In this document: piece by piece, positions 63,170-64,000 of the stretch
Position numbering within the stretch: position 1 is the stretch's first letter
How the letters are laid out: each line of letters begins with the position of its first letter
Position numbers and translations under genes: made by a program
From: an uncultured Sutterella sp.
Lineage (GTDB): Bacteria; Pseudomonadota; Gammaproteobacteria; Burkholderiales; Burkholderiaceae_F
DNA length: 64,000 nt
Assembly (NCBI GenBank): GCA_949287305.1
Contig: CASEFX010000034.1
Coordinates: 372,001-436,000, forward strand
Direction: 5' to 3'
The notes under the pieces: generated by a model
What the model was told of the DNA's origin: nothing
Database searches by the model: none
What the model saw: the letters and a program-made list of their open reading frames with translations, nothing else

Positions 63170-63197
63170 CACATTTTGCGGCACACATTTTGCGGCA
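63170..63197. repeat. Two tandem copies of a 14-bp sequence
   Basis: CACATTTTGCGGCA occurs at 63170-63183 and again at 63184-63197, exactly where the acyltransferase remnant stops. It may mark an insertion-sequence end or a junction. Confidence 0.75.
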
Positions 63198-63668
63198 GGT
63201 GTCAAGGGCCGTTTGAGAAATAAAAAATGGCTATGAAGGCGACGCCTTCACCCTACATGATGAAAGTCAAACTCTTTCTTTCATGAAAAAAATCTCTGGC
63301 AGTCGCCTGTCCTTGCGCGGGCGATACCATACGGAGGCGGGTGTGGGGGTGTTCGCGCCGTTGCCTCAGGGATGCGAACTGGTACTTCATGGGCGAGTAC
63401 CCTCTTGCCTACGTCAATGTCCGCAGGACTCGGTCTCCGGTCGCGTCGTCGCGTGTCTCGATTTGAATTTCGTGGCAGTTGCTCGCGTTGGCAACAGGCA
63501 CACATCAGGATCTAGACGCCTCCACAGCGCCCGTAGGCGTTGCCCAAGAGAACGTCCTACCGCCCATCTTGGGCGGCCAGAAACTCCAATCTGGACCGGA
63601 AACGCCTCCCAGATACCTAAATTAGGATAAGAAAATCCGTATAGAGGACCCGAACAGATAGGAATAGA
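63198..63668. other. Unassigned region between gene remnant and transposase fragment
   Basis: About 470 bases with no gene I can support. Short open frames on both strands have arginine/proline-rich, family-less translations. A small inverted repeat GAAGGCG/CGCCTTC lies near 63236-63251. It is probably part of a mobile element or its insertion scar. Confidence 0.4.
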
Positions 63669-63995
63669 TCATCTTGGGCCCCAGTCCGGCAGCTCACGAT
63701 ACAGGTCGGGAAAACCGAGACGGCGGGCGATATTGTGTTGTTTCACGGTGACTTCCTGCCAAATGCGGTTGCCCCTGCCGTCATTGATCAATCGGATCGA
63801 GCCCAGGTAGTTGCGGATCTCCTTGAGGGTCATCTCGTCTCCGAGAGGACGATCAACGACTGCTTTCCCTTTGACGATGCGCGTGGTCTTTTGATTCATT
63901 CGGCGATGAAAATCCGTAAGGATCGTCAACGCGACAAACGAAATCAGGAACCGTCCTTCCAGAGTCAAGTCACTGTGAGCTCGAGCGACACTCAT
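63669..63995 (-). mobile_element. C-terminal part of a transposase, cut by the window edge
   Basis: About 108 residues are visible; the frame is open to the window end, so the N-terminus lies beyond 64000. HSDLTLEGRFLISFVALTI resembles the C-terminal beta-strand region of DDE transposases of the IS4/IS1634-like group, followed by a tail with MTLKEIRNYLGSIRLIND and VTVKQHNIARRLGFP. The exact family cannot be fixed from this fragment. Confidence 0.6.
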
Positions 63996-64000
63996 CTCGA

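Noticed and set aside
63283..63630. A 115-codon open frame near the right end
   Set aside because: No ribosome site, no family resemblance, Arg/Pro-rich; more likely part of mobile-element debris.

Overview
The window looks like a chromosomal segment of a GC-rich betaproteobacterium. The gene neighbourhoods fit Burkholderiales, and the mix of lipopolysaccharide genes, amino-acid catabolism and a secreted flavoprotein makes a gut-associated Sutterellaceae-type organism my best guess (inference, not proven here). Most of the window is ordinary housekeeping DNA. Patches of T-rich, lower-GC sequence (about 48300-49370 and 61100-63170) carry surface-glycan genes and look acquired.

Layout, left to right. 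1-7122: pmbA, queA-tgt (queuosine), yajC-secD-secF (Sec accessory complex). 7204-14104, minus strand: a solitary rfbB; a three-gene membrane operon (phosphoethanolamine-transferase-like enzyme, DUF2868-type membrane protein, DUF3482-type GTPase); thiM-thiE (thiamine salvage). 14236-15780: lgt followed directly by a GT25 glycosyltransferase. 15840-18665, minus: a TauE-type permease, an EVE-domain protein, a probable 6S RNA, zapA, a ZapB-like coiled coil and bamE. 18757-19888: fur and a YrbL-like protein.

21.4-24.7 kb is the most interesting part. It is a compact five-gene minus-strand operon: licD, a CTP-transferase-family nucleotidyltransferase, then substrate-binding protein, ATPase and permease of a 2-aminoethylphosphonate-type ABC transporter (the permease runs left to 19875). 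No kinase and no phosphonate biosynthesis gene is seen. I read it as a possible scavenge, activate and decorate pathway for modifying surface glycan with an imported phosphonate. It is followed by tRNA-Val, rnhA, a YafS-like methyltransferase and mltD, an arrangement also found in enterobacteria.

28.5-32 kb: fabI, nadK, recN. 32-37.6 kb: a lipopolysaccharide block (GT9, msbA, WaaG-like GT4, WaaP-like kinase, GT29 sialyltransferase-like protein). 37.6-46.6 kb: sdaA, rng, sbcB, a two-domain Asp/Glu racemase, a 3-hydroxyisobutyrate-dehydrogenase-family enzyme, and a glnS with a large internal insertion. 46.6-49.4 kb: a secreted FMN-binding protein and its ApbE flavin transferase, separated by overlapping hairpins, then an AT-rich GT8 glycosyltransferase. 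49.4-60.7 kb: dnaE, argH, tRNA-Pro/Arg/His, a small WYL-like protein, and the pepA-holC-(unknown)-valS cluster. 60.8-64 kb: tRNA-Ala, an OafA-type acyltransferase, a decayed second copy of it, a short tandem repeat, and a transposase fragment running off the right edge.
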